Notes under the pieces: model-generated | What the model was told of the DNA's origin: nothing | The model's input: the letters and a program-made list of their open reading frames with translations, nothing else | The model's database searches: none | Origin: Campylobacter sp. RM6914 | Lineage (GTDB): Bacteria; Campylobacterota; Campylobacteria; Campylobacterales; Campylobacteraceae | Assembly (NCBI RefSeq): GCF_004803835.1 | Contig: NZ_CP012545.1 | Coordinates: forward strand, 682,001 to 746,000 | Direction of reading: 5' to 3' | Length of the DNA: 64,000 nt | Position numbers and translations under genes: made by a program | Shown: positions 24,816 to 34,599 of the stretch, in pieces | Position numbering within the stretch: the stretch's first letter is position 1 | Layout: each line of letters starts with the position of its first letter

Positions 24816-25468
24816 CCTTTAAAACTTTGCCTAGCTAGTTCTTGCAACTTCTTTGTGTATTTACTAGCTTTTGGGCTGTTGTTATAAATATCTTCGTAGT
24901 CGTATATCCTATCGTAATAATCTATCGTATCTTGTCTGTTTATGCCCATATGTGAAATTTGAATTCCAACTCCAAGATAAATTCCTCTTGAGTTAGATGA
25001 CTCTCTTGCGTAAGCAAAAAATTCAGGGGCATTTGTGGTTATAGCGCCTCCGCTTGCGTTATTTATCATCGTTGCTTGTGTGCTTAGGGAAATTCTATAG
25101 TTATTTTCAAAAATTTTATGATAGCTGCGAGAGTTTTTGTAAACGATGATAAGATCAACAGAGCTTAATCCAAGGGTTGCACCAAGCTCAATTCCTGAAA
25201 AATCCACAAAAAACGGACTTGAAATTTGACCGTCATCATTTTTAGCCACAAAGATACCTTTGCCATTTATAACGCTAACTCCGGCTCCACCCTTGGTAAG
25301 ATCTGTAAATATCGCTATCGCGCTAGCGTCTTTTAATAAATTTTGATCTTTATTTTCTATGATAAAGTCATTTAGGACGTTTATGGCGCGTTTTACTTTT
25401 TGGTTTTGCACAATATCGGCCGATAAAATAGTGGCAAAAAATGCCAACATGAGTAGAATTTTACGCAT
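24812..25468 (-). CDS. Exported SYLF-domain (YSC84-type) lipid-binding protein
   Basis: A 218-residue protein with an N-terminal signal peptide (LLMLAFFATILSAD). The SYLF domain follows: LLKDASAIAIFTDLTKGGAG, GISSPFFVDFSG-like region (GQISSPFFVDFSGIELGATL), GLSSVDLIIVYKNS and ITTNAPEFFAYARESSNSRG. The domain binds phosphoinositides or phospholipids in eukaryotes; in bacteria the role is unclear and may involve the outer membrane. A second, smaller SYLF protein lies at 40871. It is monocistronic, convergent with the small acidic gene. Confidence 0.85.
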   Translation of the reverse strand: MRKILLMLAFFATILSADIVQNQKVKRAINVLNDFIIENKDQNLLKDASAIAIFTDLTKGGAGVSVINGKGIFVAKNDDGQISSPFFVDFSGIELGATLGLSSVDLIIVYKNSRSYHKIFENNYRISLSTQATMINNASGGAITTNAPEFFAYARESSNSRGIYLGVGIQISHMGINRQDTIDYYDRIYDYEDIYNNSPKASKYTKKLQELARQSFKG

Positions 25469-25595
25469 TTTGATTCCTTTTTGTTCTAATTATATTAAAT
25501 TCTAGTAAGTATATAATATAAAAATATTTAATTAATTTAAAAAATTAAAGAAAAATTTATATTTATTTAAAGTTAATTGTGTAAAAATTGCATAA

Positions 25596-25622
25596 TTAAA
25601 TATGTAAAAATAACATATTTAA
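25596..25622. promoter_or_regulatory. Palindrome upstream of fdhF
   Basis: Perfect inverted repeat TTAAATATGT-N7-ACATATTTAA, 32 nt before the fdhF start. It is an operator candidate for an unknown regulator of formate dehydrogenase. Confidence 0.4.
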
Positions 25623-25627
25623 AATAA

Positions 25628-25642
25628 CCTGTAAAACAGGTA
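25628..25642 (+). promoter_or_regulatory. Small hairpin directly before the fdhF ribosome site
   Basis: ACCTGT-AAA-ACAGGT is a perfect 6-3-6 inverted repeat abutting the AAAGGAG ribosome site of fdhF. It could be a protein site or an mRNA hairpin affecting initiation. Confidence 0.4.
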
Positions 25643-25654
25643 AAGGAGAATACG

Positions 25655-27922
25655 ATGAAAAGTGGTGGTAAAGTCATTTGCCCGTATTGCGGAACCGGCT
25701 GCGAGGTGGAATTGTTTGTCGAAAACAACGTGATAAAAGCAGCCGTTGGCGTTGAGGATAACCCCGTAAACGAAGGAAGTCTCTGTTTAAAAGGTAGCTA
25801 CGGCTGGGACTATGTAGGCTCTCCAGACCGACTAGTAAAACCATTGATCCGTAAAAAAGACGGAGTGTTTAGCAAAGACGGCGATCTAGTAGAGGCAGAG
25901 TGGGACGAAGCGCTTGATCTTGTCTCAAACAAGATAAAAGAGGTGGTTGCCAAACATGGCGCTGATGCTTTAGCGGGAAATTTTTCTGCACGTTGCACCT
26001 TGGAAGATAACTACGTTGCACAAAAATTAATGAGAATTTTAGGGACAAACAACGTCGATCACTGTGCTAGAATTTGACACGCTCCGACTGTGGCAGGTCT
26101 TGCCAAAACTATCGGTAACGGAGCGGCTACAAATAGCTTTACGGAAATTGGCATTTATAGCAATTGCGTGCTTATGATAGGCTCAAACCCTGAAAACGGA
26201 CACCCAATTGCTGCCATGCACATACAACGCGCTTTAAATCGTGGCGCAAAACTCATCGTGATAGACCCGATAAAAACAGAATTTGCAAATCGTGCCGATG
26301 TGCATTTACAACTCGAACCTGAGCATAATATACCTGTTATAAATTCCATGATCTATACGATAATAGAAGAAAATTTAGTAAATCAAGAATTTGTAAAAAA
26401 CCATACAAATGGCTTTAAATACCTAAAAGAGGCGGTAAAAGACTACGCTCCCGAGGTTGTAGCTAAATATACCCGCCTAAATGCCGACGATATAAGAAAA
26501 GCAGCTAGAATTTATGCCACCGTAAAACCTGCTGTCATCACTCACGGCATGGGAGTTACTCACTTTAACCACGGAGTAGGCGGGGTTTGCGATGTGTCAA
26601 ATTTATTTTTGATCACGGGAAATATCTGCGAGCTAGGCACCGGCGACTTGCCTTTAAGAGGACAGGAGAATGTTCAAGGCTGTTGCGATATGGGTGTGCT
26701 TCCAAATGTTTATCCAAATTTAGGTCAAGTAACAGACCAAGCTGCTAGGGAGTGGTTTGAGAGCAAGTGGCATTTACCAAAGGGCCATCTAAGTGCAAAA
26801 ATAGGCATACACAAGACAGAAGTTCCTGACGCCATTATAAATGGTCAGGTTAAATTTTTCTGGACAATAGGTGAAAATCCCGTCATCTCAGAGCCAAATA
26901 CTAACCATTTTTTAAAAGGGATTTCTATGGTGGAGATGTATGTGGTGCAAGATATCTTCTTGACTGAAACTTCACGCAAGGCCGACGTGGTATTTCCTGG
27001 TGTTGCAAGCAGTGAGAAAGAAGGGCTTTATGCAAACGCAGAGCGAAGAGTTCAGCATAATGACGCTGTTATCACACCTCCAGGAGATGCGCGTCAAGAC
27101 TGGTGGATAGTGTGTGAATTAGCCAGGCGGCTCGGACTAGGAGAGCACTTTACATATCAGTCTCCTGAGCAAATTTGGGAAGAGGTTCGCAGGATAGATC
27201 CTAGAAGATACGGCGGCATGAGCTACTATCGTATCAAAAAACATCACGGGCTTCACTGGCCTTGTCCTGATGAAAATAGTCTTGGTGGACAAAGCTTGTA
27301 TCTTGATAAAAAATTCTTTACTCCAGATGGCAGAGGAAATTTTGTTCCTTGCTTGTTTGTTGATAGCATCAAAGATATTGAGCCTGCAAAAGCAGAATTT
27401 GCTAAAAAGCACGCAATGCCTGAAAACTATCCTGTTATGGCCGGATGTGTTGATGAAAAGACAGACGAGAAGTATCCTATCCAGCTACTTACTACAAGAA
27501 AGGTTTATCAATACACCGTAGGAACGATGACTCGTCGTTCTCGTGCGATAGAAGAGGGCGGAGATAGTATTGGTCCGATAGCTGAAATGAGTGCCGCGCT
27601 GGCAGCTCGTTACGGTATATCGCATGGGGATTTTATCAAGGCTTGGAGTAGATATGGTTATATCGTTGTAAAAGCCGATATAACCGACTGCGTGCCTGAC
27701 GGTATCATACAGATGACCTTTCACTACTGGGAGAGCTCTTGTAACGAGCTAACAAGCTCCGGCTGGGACTTTATCTCCAAGACGCCGACATTTAAAGCTG
27801 CGATCGAGATCAAAAAGATAGATGAGGAGGAATTTTTACGCGTGCGTGAGTTAAAGCGTGAGAAATTTCAAACAAACAAGATCATATTTGATGACTTCCA
27901 TCATTATCCTATGACGTTTTAA
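25655..27922 (+). CDS. fdhF: Selenocysteine-containing formate dehydrogenase H-type catalytic subunit
   Basis: One 755-residue gene read through an in-frame TGA at 26075-26077 as selenocysteine 141. The context HCARI-U-HAPTVAGLAKT matches the active site of FdhF (CCARV-U-HGPSVAGL). The N-terminus has the Fe4S4 site CPYCGTGC plus a later Cys (SLCLKGSYGWDYVG). Molybdopterin-binding blocks include GSNPENGHPIAA, TGDLPLRGQENVQG-like and the C-terminal VGTMTRRS and MTFHYWESSCNELTS. It has no Tat signal, so it is cytosolic, unlike respiratory FdhA. Its partner (hydrogenase or NAD module) is not nearby. It oxidises formate to CO2. Confidence 0.94.
26075..26110 (+). promoter_or_regulatory. SECIS element and Sec UGA codon of fdhF
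   Basis: After the TGA at 26075 the apical hairpin GGCA-GGTCT-TGCC (26092-26104) carries the GGTCT loop that the bacterial SelB elongation factor recognises in E. coli fdhF. The distance from the UGA also matches, so UGA is decoded as selenocysteine. Confidence 0.85.
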
Positions 27923-27924
27923 GC

Positions 27925-27952
27925 TTTAGTCCCGTTTGGTTGCGGGGCTAAA
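27925..27952 (+). terminator. Terminator after fdhF
   Basis: Ten-bp stem TTTAGTCCCG / CGGGGCTAAA (one G-U pair) with an 8-nt loop, right after the fdhF stop. The following bases are AT-rich without a pure T-run. Confidence 0.55.
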
Positions 27953-28015
27953 TTTAAAGCCGATATTTATATTTTTACTTGTAAAATACCCCGAAAATTT
28001 ACTTAAAGCGTATAG

Positions 28016-28630
28016 ATGGAAATAATCTCAATCATAGAGTATATAGGTATCGCATCTGCGGCACTCAGCGGTTATTTGTTCGGAGTAAAGAAGGGTTGTG
28101 ACTGGCTTGGCGTTTTTTTGGCGGCATTTTTAACTGCACTTGGCGGCGGTATTCTTCGTGATATGCTTGTTAGTAGGGCGATTTATAGTTTTACGCATTA
28201 TATGCCCATGATTATTGTTATTTTGGTGCTTGTAGTGGCAAATTTTACGAATTTACACAAAAAACGTGATAAATTGGAGAAAAAATTTATATTTATATTT
28301 GCCGACGCTATAGATGTGATATGCTTTTCTATAGTAGGAGCTATGGTTGCTGTCGAATACGGTCATAACGTGTTTGGCGTAGGGCTTATGGCATTTTTTA
28401 ACGGCGTAGGCGGAGGAATTTTACGCGATATTTTACTAAATGAGGTGCCTTGGTTTTTAACTACGGGGCTTTACGGGACGATTAGTCTTTGTGTCGGCAT
28501 TAGCTATTATCTGCTTTATTTGGCAGGTTTTACAGGGGTGTTTTTCGTGCTGTGCTTGCTTGCGCTTGGTATTACTATACGAATGTTTGCATACTATAAT
28601 GGTTGGCGTTTGCCGCCGCTAAAGGATTAA
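28016..28630 (+). CDS. TRIC-type (UPF0126/YadS) small cation channel protein
   Basis: A 204-residue membrane protein with about seven helices made of two repeats, each holding a GGGILRDML/ILL motif (TALGGGILRDMLVSR; GVGGGILRDILLNEVP). This duplicated glycine-rich motif is diagnostic for bacterial TRIC-family channels, which conduct monovalent cations or, in some proposals, glycine. It is separate from fdhF by a terminator and abuts argD (2 nt between stop and start), so the pair may be co-transcribed. Confidence 0.87.
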   Translation: MEIISIIEYIGIASAALSGYLFGVKKGCDWLGVFLAAFLTALGGGILRDMLVSRAIYSFTHYMPMIIVILVLVVANFTNLHKKRDKLEKKFIFIFADAIDVICFSIVGAMVAVEYGHNVFGVGLMAFFNGVGGGILRDILLNEVPWFLTTGLYGTISLCVGISYYLLYLAGFTGVFFVLCLLALGITIRMFAYYNGWRLPPLKD

Positions 28631-28631
28631 A

Positions 28632-29795
28632 ATGTATTTAATGGACACTTACGCTAGATTTGATGTAGGTTTTGAGAGAGGAGAGGGTGCTACTCTTTTT
28701 GATGAAGATGGTAATGATTATGTTGATTTTGCTTCGGGTATAGGTGTAAATGCGTTAGGCTACGCTCATAAAAAAATAGTAAGAGCAATTACTAAGCAGG
28801 CTAAAAATTTACTTCACACTTCAAATATATATCACATCAAGCCGCAAGAGCGTTTAGCCAAGGAAATTTCAAAGCAAATCGGCTATAAAACATACACTTT
28901 TTTTTGTAACTCAGGCGCAGAAGCTAATGAGTGTGCGATCAAATTAGCTAGAAAGTATGGTGCAACTCATTTTAAAGAGAAGAAATTTGAGATTATTTCT
29001 TTAGGAAATTCATTTCATGGACGGACATTAGCTACACTTCAAGCAACCGGACAGGATAAATTTCATCCTGAAATTTTCGCTCCTTATATGGAGGGATTTA
29101 AATTTTACTCAACGATTGAAGATGTTATAAAAAATATAAATGATAATACCGTAGCTGTAATGATAGAGTTGGTTCAAGGCGAAGGTGGCATAAAAGCTCT
29201 TGACAAAGATGAGGTAAAACGTCTTGCAAAAGAGCTTAAAAAACGCGAACTTTTACTTATAACCGATGAGGTTCAATGCGGTGTTTATAGAACCGGCGAG
29301 TTTATCACAAGTAAGCTTTATGACATAAAACCGGATGTTATAACCTTTGCAAAAGGACTTGGCGGCGGAGTTGGTATAGGGGCCTGCGTTAGTAAAAAAA
29401 GTATATTCACACCAGGCGATCACGGCTCTACATTTGGCGGAAATTTCCTAGCTACTTCGGTAGGACTTGCGACTTTAAAAGAACTAAAGGCATTAAAAAA
29501 AGATGGCGAAATGGATAAAATTTCAGCTGAATTTAACGAACATCTGGATGAAGTTGTAAAGAAAAACGGTAAAATTTTTGAGCAAAAACAAGGTCTTGGC
29601 ATGATGCTGGGTCTTGAGCTAAAAGATGGTATCGATCTTGCTAAAATTATCTCTCTTGCACTTAAAAACCGTGTTTTGGTACTTCGATCAGGAGTTAAAA
29701 CGCTTAGGTTTTTACCGCCTTTAAATATAAGCAAAAAAGAGATGAAAGAGGGTTTTGCTAGACTACAAAAAGCGCTTGATGAGTATCAAGCCTAA
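28632..29795 (+). CDS. argD: Acetylornithine aminotransferase
   Basis: A 387-residue class III PLP aminotransferase that converts N-acetylglutamate semialdehyde to N-acetylornithine in arginine synthesis, and may also serve as succinyldiaminopimelate aminotransferase. Features are DFASGIGVNALGYAHKKIV, FFCNSGAEANECAIKLAR, SFHGRTLATLQATGQ, LITDEVQCGVYRTGE and the PLP lysine in TFAKGLGGGVGIG. It starts two bases after the upstream TRIC gene and converges on ybaK 13 nt away. The AAAGGA site overlaps the end of the upstream gene. Confidence 0.94.
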   Translation: MYLMDTYARFDVGFERGEGATLFDEDGNDYVDFASGIGVNALGYAHKKIVRAITKQAKNLLHTSNIYHIKPQERLAKEISKQIGYKTYTFFCNSGAEANECAIKLARKYGATHFKEKKFEIISLGNSFHGRTLATLQATGQDKFHPEIFAPYMEGFKFYSTIEDVIKNINDNTVAVMIELVQGEGGIKALDKDEVKRLAKELKKRELLLITDEVQCGVYRTGEFITSKLYDIKPDVITFAKGLGGGVGIGACVSKKSIFTPGDHGSTFGGNFLATSVGLATLKELKALKKDGEMDKISAEFNEHLDEVVKKNGKIFEQKQGLGMMLGLELKDGIDLAKIISLALKNRVLVLRSGVKTLRFLPPLNISKKEMKEGFARLQKALDEYQA

Positions 29796-29807
29796 AATTT
29801 GCAGGGA

Positions 29808-30293
29808 CTACTCTCGCGCTGATCTTGCGATGCTTTGAAATTTTGCATCGCAAATTTTTGCAAGATCAAGGGGATTTAGCATAAGTTGCTTTCCTCTAAC
29901 ACCTGCGCTTATATAAATTTCTTGCAAATTTATCGCTCTATCGTCTATAAAAGTTGCAAACTGTTTTTTCATTCCTATTGGCGAACAACCGCCTCTGATA
30001 TATCCTGTGATCTTTTCTAAGTCTCTTAAATTTACAAGCTCACACCTCTTAACTCCGGCAGCTTGGGCTAGGGATTTTAAATTTAACTCCAAGTCTCCTT
30101 GAATACAAGCTATGATATAGTTTTTTGGCTCGCAAACACAAACTATGGTTTTATAAATTTTTTCTATCGGTTGTGCGGCTACGTTTGCTACGTGAACGGC
30201 TGAAAGATCGCTCTCATCAACTTCGTATTCTATGATCTTGTAAGGAATTTTAAATTTATCAAGTATCCGTGCGGCATTTGTTTTATGTATCAT
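29808..30293 (-). CDS. ybaK: Cys-tRNA(Pro) deacylase YbaK/EbsC family
   Basis: A 161-residue editing domain protein. It hydrolyses mis-charged Cys-tRNA(Pro) (and possibly others). Typical blocks are NAARILDKFKIPYKIIEYEV, KIYKTIVCVCEPKNYIIACI, LKSLAQAAGVKRCELVNLRD, KITGYIRGGCSPIGMKKQFA and VRGKQLMLNPLDLAKI. The GCSPIGMKK motif is the YbaK signature. It is convergent with argD and divergent from fliL; the start codon lies 58 nt from the fliL start region. Confidence 0.92.
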   Translation of the reverse strand: MIHKTNAARILDKFKIPYKIIEYEVDESDLSAVHVANVAAQPIEKIYKTIVCVCEPKNYIIACIQGDLELNLKSLAQAAGVKRCELVNLRDLEKITGYIRGGCSPIGMKKQFATFIDDRAINLQEIYISAGVRGKQLMLNPLDLAKICDAKFQSIARSARE

Positions 30294-30319
30294 CTTTTCT
30301 CATTTTTGATTTTTTTTTG

Positions 30320-30325
30320 TATAAT
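30320..30325 (+). promoter_or_regulatory. Candidate -10 box of the fliL operon
   Basis: TATAAT preceded by a long T-run (TTTTTTTTG), 26 nt before the fliL ATG and with the AAGGAG ribosome site after it. Its form is sigma-70-like; no sigma-28 (FliA) pattern was seen. Confidence 0.55.
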
Positions 30326-30350
30326 TGTATCAAAATTTTAAGGAGAGAGA

Positions 30351-30893
30351 ATGGCGGACGAGATAGAAGAAGGAAAGTCTAAGAAGGGTGGCTCAAAAAG
30401 TGTGCTTATTGTCATTATCGTGGCGATATTTGTATTATTGCTTATAGTTGGTGCTTTGGTGGCGTTTTTGCTTCTAGGAGATGATGATACGGCACAGGCA
30501 AATGCTGCTATGCAACAACCTCAACAGCAACAAGTAGCGCAGTTTACCCCGGCTTCTCAGTCTAACAAGCGCACTGTAAATTATGCAAATATGGGTCCGA
30601 TATACCCTCTTGATCAATTTATAGTAAACCTTCTAAGTGAAAACGGCTCACGTTTCTTAAAGACTAAAATTGACATGGAACAAAGTGCTGAGACTTTAAC
30701 ACCTGAACTTGATAAGAAAAAGGCGCTACTTCGTGATATTATCATAGTTACCTTGTCTTCAAAAACTTACGAAGAAGTAAGCACCTCAAAAGGTAAAGAC
30801 AAACTTAAAGATGAGATAGTCGGCAAGTTAAACGAAGTTATTAGCGATGGATATATTAAAAATATCTATTTTACTGATTTCGTGGTGCAATGA
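30351..30893 (+). CDS. fliL: Flagellar basal body protein FliL
   Basis: A 180-residue inner-membrane protein with a single N-terminal membrane helix ([20 protein letters not shown]), a Gln-rich linker ([11 protein letters not shown]) and the FliL periplasmic domain ([20 protein letters not shown], ... [20 protein letters not shown]). It stabilises or controls the flagellar motor stators. A strong AAGGAGAGAG site precedes the ATG. Its stop overlaps acpS by 4 nt (ATGA), as in other Campylobacter. Confidence 0.95.
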   Translation: MADEIEEGKSKKGGSKSVLIVIIVAIFVLLLIVGALVAFLLLGDDDTAQANAAMQQPQQQQVAQFTPASQSNKRTVNYANMGPIYPLDQFIVNLLSENGSRFLKTKIDMEQSAETLTPELDKKKALLRDIIIVTLSSKTYEEVSTSKGKDKLKDEIVGKLNEVISDGYIKNIYFTDFVVQ

Positions 30894-31240
30894 TCGGTAT
30901 AGACATAGTTGCTATAGATAGGATAGCTAGGCTAAAAGCGCGCTATAATGAGACATTTTTGGCGCGTTTTTTATCTCCTAGCGAGATAGCCCTTGTTAAG
31001 TCAGACGCAACGGCTGCTGGTTTTTGGGCGGCAAAAGAGGCTGCTAGCAAGGCTCTTGGCGTCGGTATAAGTGCTGAGTGCAGTTTTTTTGACATTATCG
31101 TTGAAAAAGATGCGAAAAATGCACCTATTTTAAAATTTACACCTAAAATTTATGAGAAATTTAATATAAAAAATGCCAGTTTAAGCATAGCTCACGATGG
31201 AGGATTTGCCATTGCAGCAGTTATGCTGGAGCGTTTTTAG
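30890..31240 (+). CDS. acpS: Holo-[acyl-carrier-protein] synthase
   Basis: A 116-residue enzyme that transfers 4'-phosphopantetheine from CoA to acyl carrier protein. It begins [15 protein letters not shown] (metal-binding Asp in GIDIV) and has FLSPSEIAL and the second signature [18 protein letters not shown] (catalytic WAAKEA). [14 protein letters not shown]-like [15 protein letters not shown] ends the fold. It is translationally coupled to fliL by a 4-nt overlap and precedes the DUF748 gene. Confidence 0.94.
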   Translation: MIGIDIVAIDRIARLKARYNETFLARFLSPSEIALVKSDATAAGFWAAKEAASKALGVGISAECSFFDIIVEKDAKNAPILKFTPKIYEKFNIKNASLSIAHDGGFAIAAVMLERF

Positions 31241-31282
31241 GATAACTAGCTTAGCCGTCATTTCAAATTTTAAAGGTCAAAT

Positions 31283-34200
31283 TTGAAAAATTTCTATCAC
31301 AAATATAAAAAATCTTGCATCGTCATAACTTCATTTAGCTTAATTGTTTTGTTTTATACTTTATTTGGATTTTTCGGTATTCCTTGGCTTATAACGGATA
31401 TCGCACCAAAATTTATAGCCGATAAAAATGCGACTTTGGAGATCAAAGAGGCTAAATTTCATCCATATAAATTTGAACTAAACGCAACTAAAGTAAGTCT
31501 AAAAACATACAATGATCTTTTTAGAGCAGACAGTATCGATGCGAGTTTAAATTTCAAGAATATTTTTTCAAGAAATGTAAATGTTGATGTCTTTCGCTTA
31601 ACAAATCCATTTATAAATATTACGCGAGATAGGGAGCTTGGTTTTAACTTTGAGCCTTTGGTTGCAAGTAAAACAAGTGAAGATAATGCAAGCAATCAGG
31701 CAGATAACGAGAGTTTTTTTAACTTTACGTTAAATTTGTTTGAGATTATAAACGGCGGCGCTCAATATGCCGACATGAGTTTAAAAGAGCCATTTGTGGT
31801 CTCTTTTAATGATCTAAGCTATACTATAAATGATATAAATTTAAAAGAGTATAGCGCAGGAAAGCACGATCTTGATACAAGCTCAAGCTTGTTTGAGACG
31901 TTTGATTGGAGTGGCGGAGTTAGTTTAAATCCTTTAAAAATATATGGCGATGTTAAATTTAGTGGACTAAAAATGAACAAAATATGGCAAAGCTACATAA
32001 ATCAGCCTGATATAAATATAACAAAAGGCACGCTTGATGCAAAGCTAAACTACGAGCTAAGCCTAGATAATGGTGTGAATATAAATGTAAATAAGGCAAA
32101 ACTTCAAGCAAATGAATTTGAAGTGCTAAATTTGGATGGTAACATTTCATTTGATAAATTTAGTTTAGATGATATCTCTTTAAACGGAGACTTTGTTAAG
32201 ACAAGTGTTGTAGATGTAAAAATCGGCAAAACTTCGCTGGATAAAATTAGCTTTAAAAACGCAGAGATAGCCATGAGTAGTGATAAAATTTATATAGACG
32301 ATATGCTCATAAGGGCTAGAGATGATTTTAAAAGTATCACTACAAGGTTGCCAAAATTTGGCTTAAGCGACATTAAATTTAAAGGTTATGACACGGAGTT
32401 ATCACAGTCTGTCTTTGAATTTAACGAGCTAAACACTTTAGTGTTTTTAAAAGATAGTGACGCAAAGATTGTCGCGGATCTTAAAAATTTTAACTCACAA
32501 ACTAGTGTCATAAAAGTAGCGGGAGAAAAACTACTTAATATTGATAGTCTAAATGCAAATGAGCTTAAATTTGATAATGAAAGACTTGCACTTGGCTCTT
32601 TTGACGCCAAAAAAAGCGATCTGTTTTCAAGAGATAAAGTATTTGGCGGACTTGACAAACTTAGTCTTGAAGATATAAGTTTTAATCTTAAAGAAAACAT
32701 ACTTGATGTAAAAAACATAAAAGTGCTTGAGCTATTTTACAACGATGAGATAAGCAAAAACGGTGCAAAAGCAATAAATAATCTTGCTATTTTAAAGAAA
32801 ACTTCCGCAAAACAGACCGATAAAAAAGCGGCAACAGCAAATAACGATAGCAAAAAACAGTTTGTCGCAAATGTCAAAAATATCGAGATCATAAATGCAA
32901 AGTCAAACATCACGCAAGGCTTTCTTCCTTCTGTTCTAACTCATGAGATAGTTCTTAAAAATGCCAAAATAGGCGGCTTTTCAAGCGATCTTTCAAAACC
33001 GTTTGATATAAATGCAAGCATTACAAGTGGTGAAAAAGTTGATATAAATTTAAAAGGCAACGCAAGGCTTGAGCCGCTAAAATCAGATCTAAACATAAAG
33101 CTTAACAGCAAACTAAAAGAGTTAAATAAGATCTCAAAACACTACATTAACGGCTTTATCGCAGGTGGCAATCTAAGTGTTGATGCAAATGTTAAATTTG
33201 ATAAAAGCTATCAGATAAATTCACATGTAAATTTGGACGATATTCTTATAAACGATAGTAATAACTTGCAAATTATAAATTTAAAAAATGCAAAAATAAA
33301 AAATATAAATTTAAATGAAAATGGAGTAAAGATAGACGGCGTGACGATAAACAGCCCACATCTTCGTGCTCATGTTGATGATAACAAAAGCTTAAATTTA
33401 GCGCTTTTGGCAAAAGTTAACAGCCAAAACGAAGCAAAAAAAGAACTTAAAAGTAAAAGTGCCGATAAATTTGGGGTGCAGATACAAGATGTTGCCTTGA
33501 ATGACATGAGTGTTGATTTTAGCGATGCTAGCCTGGTTTTACCGTTTTTGTTTAAGATAAAAAATTTAAATGCAAAAGTTGACAACATAAGGAAAAACAC
33601 CATCTCAGAGATAACATCTAGCGGAACTATAGGTAAAGGAGGTAGCGCAAATGTCCAAATGAGGATAAACGCGCTAGAGCCTAAAAAATTTAGCGATATT
33701 AGCTTGAAATTTAAAGATGTCGAGCTAAACGAAGTAACTCCATATAGCGCGACCTTTGTTGGACGCAAGATAGAGGGTGGGGTGCTTGACTTATCGTTGG
33801 TATATAATATCGAAGATTCTCAGATGAAAGGCGATAATGGCATACGTATAGACACCATAAAACTTGGAGAAAGTGTGGAGTCACCTAGCGCAGTTAGCTT
33901 GCCTTTGCAGCTTGCCATCTCGGTACTTCAAGACTCAAACAACGTAATAAAGCTAAATTTACCTGTCGGAGGTGATCTTGAAAATCCAGAATTTAGTTAC
34001 GGTGGTATAGTACTGCAAACCATCATGCAGATATTTACAGATGTTGTGACTTCTCCTTTTAGACTTCTTGGGAATATGCTTGGAGTAGAAAATGCTGATG
34101 AGCTAGCCAGTATCGATTTTACGGCAGGTAGCGACGAGATGATGAAGTCTCAGATGAAAAAGATAGATGAATTTAAAAAGATAACCGATGCCAAAAAGGA

Positions 34201-34573
34201 TATAAATTTAATCATTGCGCCTTCTTATGATGAAGAAGTGGATAGATACGCAGTCCAAAAGAGGTTGTTTGATAGAGACGTGATGATTGCTTCAAGTAAA
34301 ACAAATGGTACACAAGACGAAGTCATACGCCAAATGGCCGCCAGACAGTTTAAAAACCAACCGACTAATGCATATGAGGCTTTGGTTAGAGCTAGAAAGA
34401 TTGATGAAGATACTCTTGATAAGCTAGCCAAAAATAGAGCGCAAAAATTAAAGCAAGCGATGATAGATGTCGGTATATCGGCGGACCAGATAGTGGTTTT
34501 AGAAAAGATACAAGCAGTTAAGGCACAAATGGATCTTTATGTGCCGATACCTATGGGTGTAGAAAATAAATAA
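31283..34573 (+). CDS. Large DUF748/AsmA-like envelope protein
   Basis: A 1096-residue protein starting at TTG 31283 (AAAGGT just upstream). A single N-terminal membrane helix (CIVITSFSLIVLFYTLFGFF, about 12-31) is followed by a long, repetitive, beta-rich periplasmic region full of short N/D/K strands, and the C-terminal DUF748 block (LPLQLAISVLQDSNNVIKLN; LENPEFSYGGIVLQTIMQIF). This is the layout of AsmA-like bridge proteins that help lipids cross the periplasm. The tail (about 950-1096) is charged and helical. Function is inferred from the fold only. Confidence 0.85.
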   Translation: MKNFYHKYKKSCIVITSFSLIVLFYTLFGFFGIPWLITDIAPKFIADKNATLEIKEAKFHPYKFELNATKVSLKTYNDLFRADSIDASLNFKNIFSRNVNVDVFRLTNPFINITRDRELGFNFEPLVASKTSEDNASNQADNESFFNFTLNLFEIINGGAQYADMSLKEPFVVSFNDLSYTINDINLKEYSAGKHDLDTSSSLFETFDWSGGVSLNPLKIYGDVKFSGLKMNKIWQSYINQPDINITKGTLDAKLNYELSLDNGVNINVNKAKLQANEFEVLNLDGNISFDKFSLDDISLNGDFVKTSVVDVKIGKTSLDKISFKNAEIAMSSDKIYIDDMLIRARDDFKSITTRLPKFGLSDIKFKGYDTELSQSVFEFNELNTLVFLKDSDAKIVADLKNFNSQTSVIKVAGEKLLNIDSLNANELKFDNERLALGSFDAKKSDLFSRDKVFGGLDKLSLEDISFNLKENILDVKNIKVLELFYNDEISKNGAKAINNLAILKKTSAKQTDKKAATANNDSKKQFVANVKNIEIINAKSNITQGFLPSVLTHEIVLKNAKIGGFSSDLSKPFDINASITSGEKVDINLKGNARLEPLKSDLNIKLNSKLKELNKISKHYINGFIAGGNLSVDANVKFDKSYQINSHVNLDDILINDSNNLQIINLKNAKIKNINLNENGVKIDGVTINSPHLRAHVDDNKSLNLALLAKVNSQNEAKKELKSKSADKFGVQIQDVALNDMSVDFSDASLVLPFLFKIKNLNAKVDNIRKNTISEITSSGTIGKGGSANVQMRINALEPKKFSDISLKFKDVELNEVTPYSATFVGRKIEGGVLDLSLVYNIEDSQMKGDNGIRIDTIKLGESVESPSAVSLPLQLAISVLQDSNNVIKLNLPVGGDLENPEFSYGGIVLQTIMQIFTDVVTSPFRLLGNMLGVENADELASIDFTAGSDEMMKSQMKKIDEFKKITDAKKDINLIIAPSYDEEVDRYAVQKRLFDRDVMIASSKTNGTQDEVIRQMAARQFKNQPTNAYEALVRARKIDEDTLDKLAKNRAQKLKQAMIDVGISADQIVVLEKIQAVKAQMDLYVPIPMGVENK

Positions 34574-34576
34574 ATC

Positions 34577-34599
34577 ATGACCGGTGTTATCCCGGTCAT
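34577..34599. terminator. Convergent terminator between DUF748 and radA genes
   Basis: Perfect 8-bp stem ATGACCGG / CCGGTCAT (34577-34584 with 34592-34599) with a 7-nt loop. It just touches the radA stop and lies between convergent genes. Confidence 0.6.

Noticed and set aside
25810-26077. Formate dehydrogenase gene looks split by a stop codon at 26075
   Set aside because: The stop is TGA in the conserved selenocysteine site and a SECIS hairpin follows, so this is one selenoprotein gene rather than a pseudogene.
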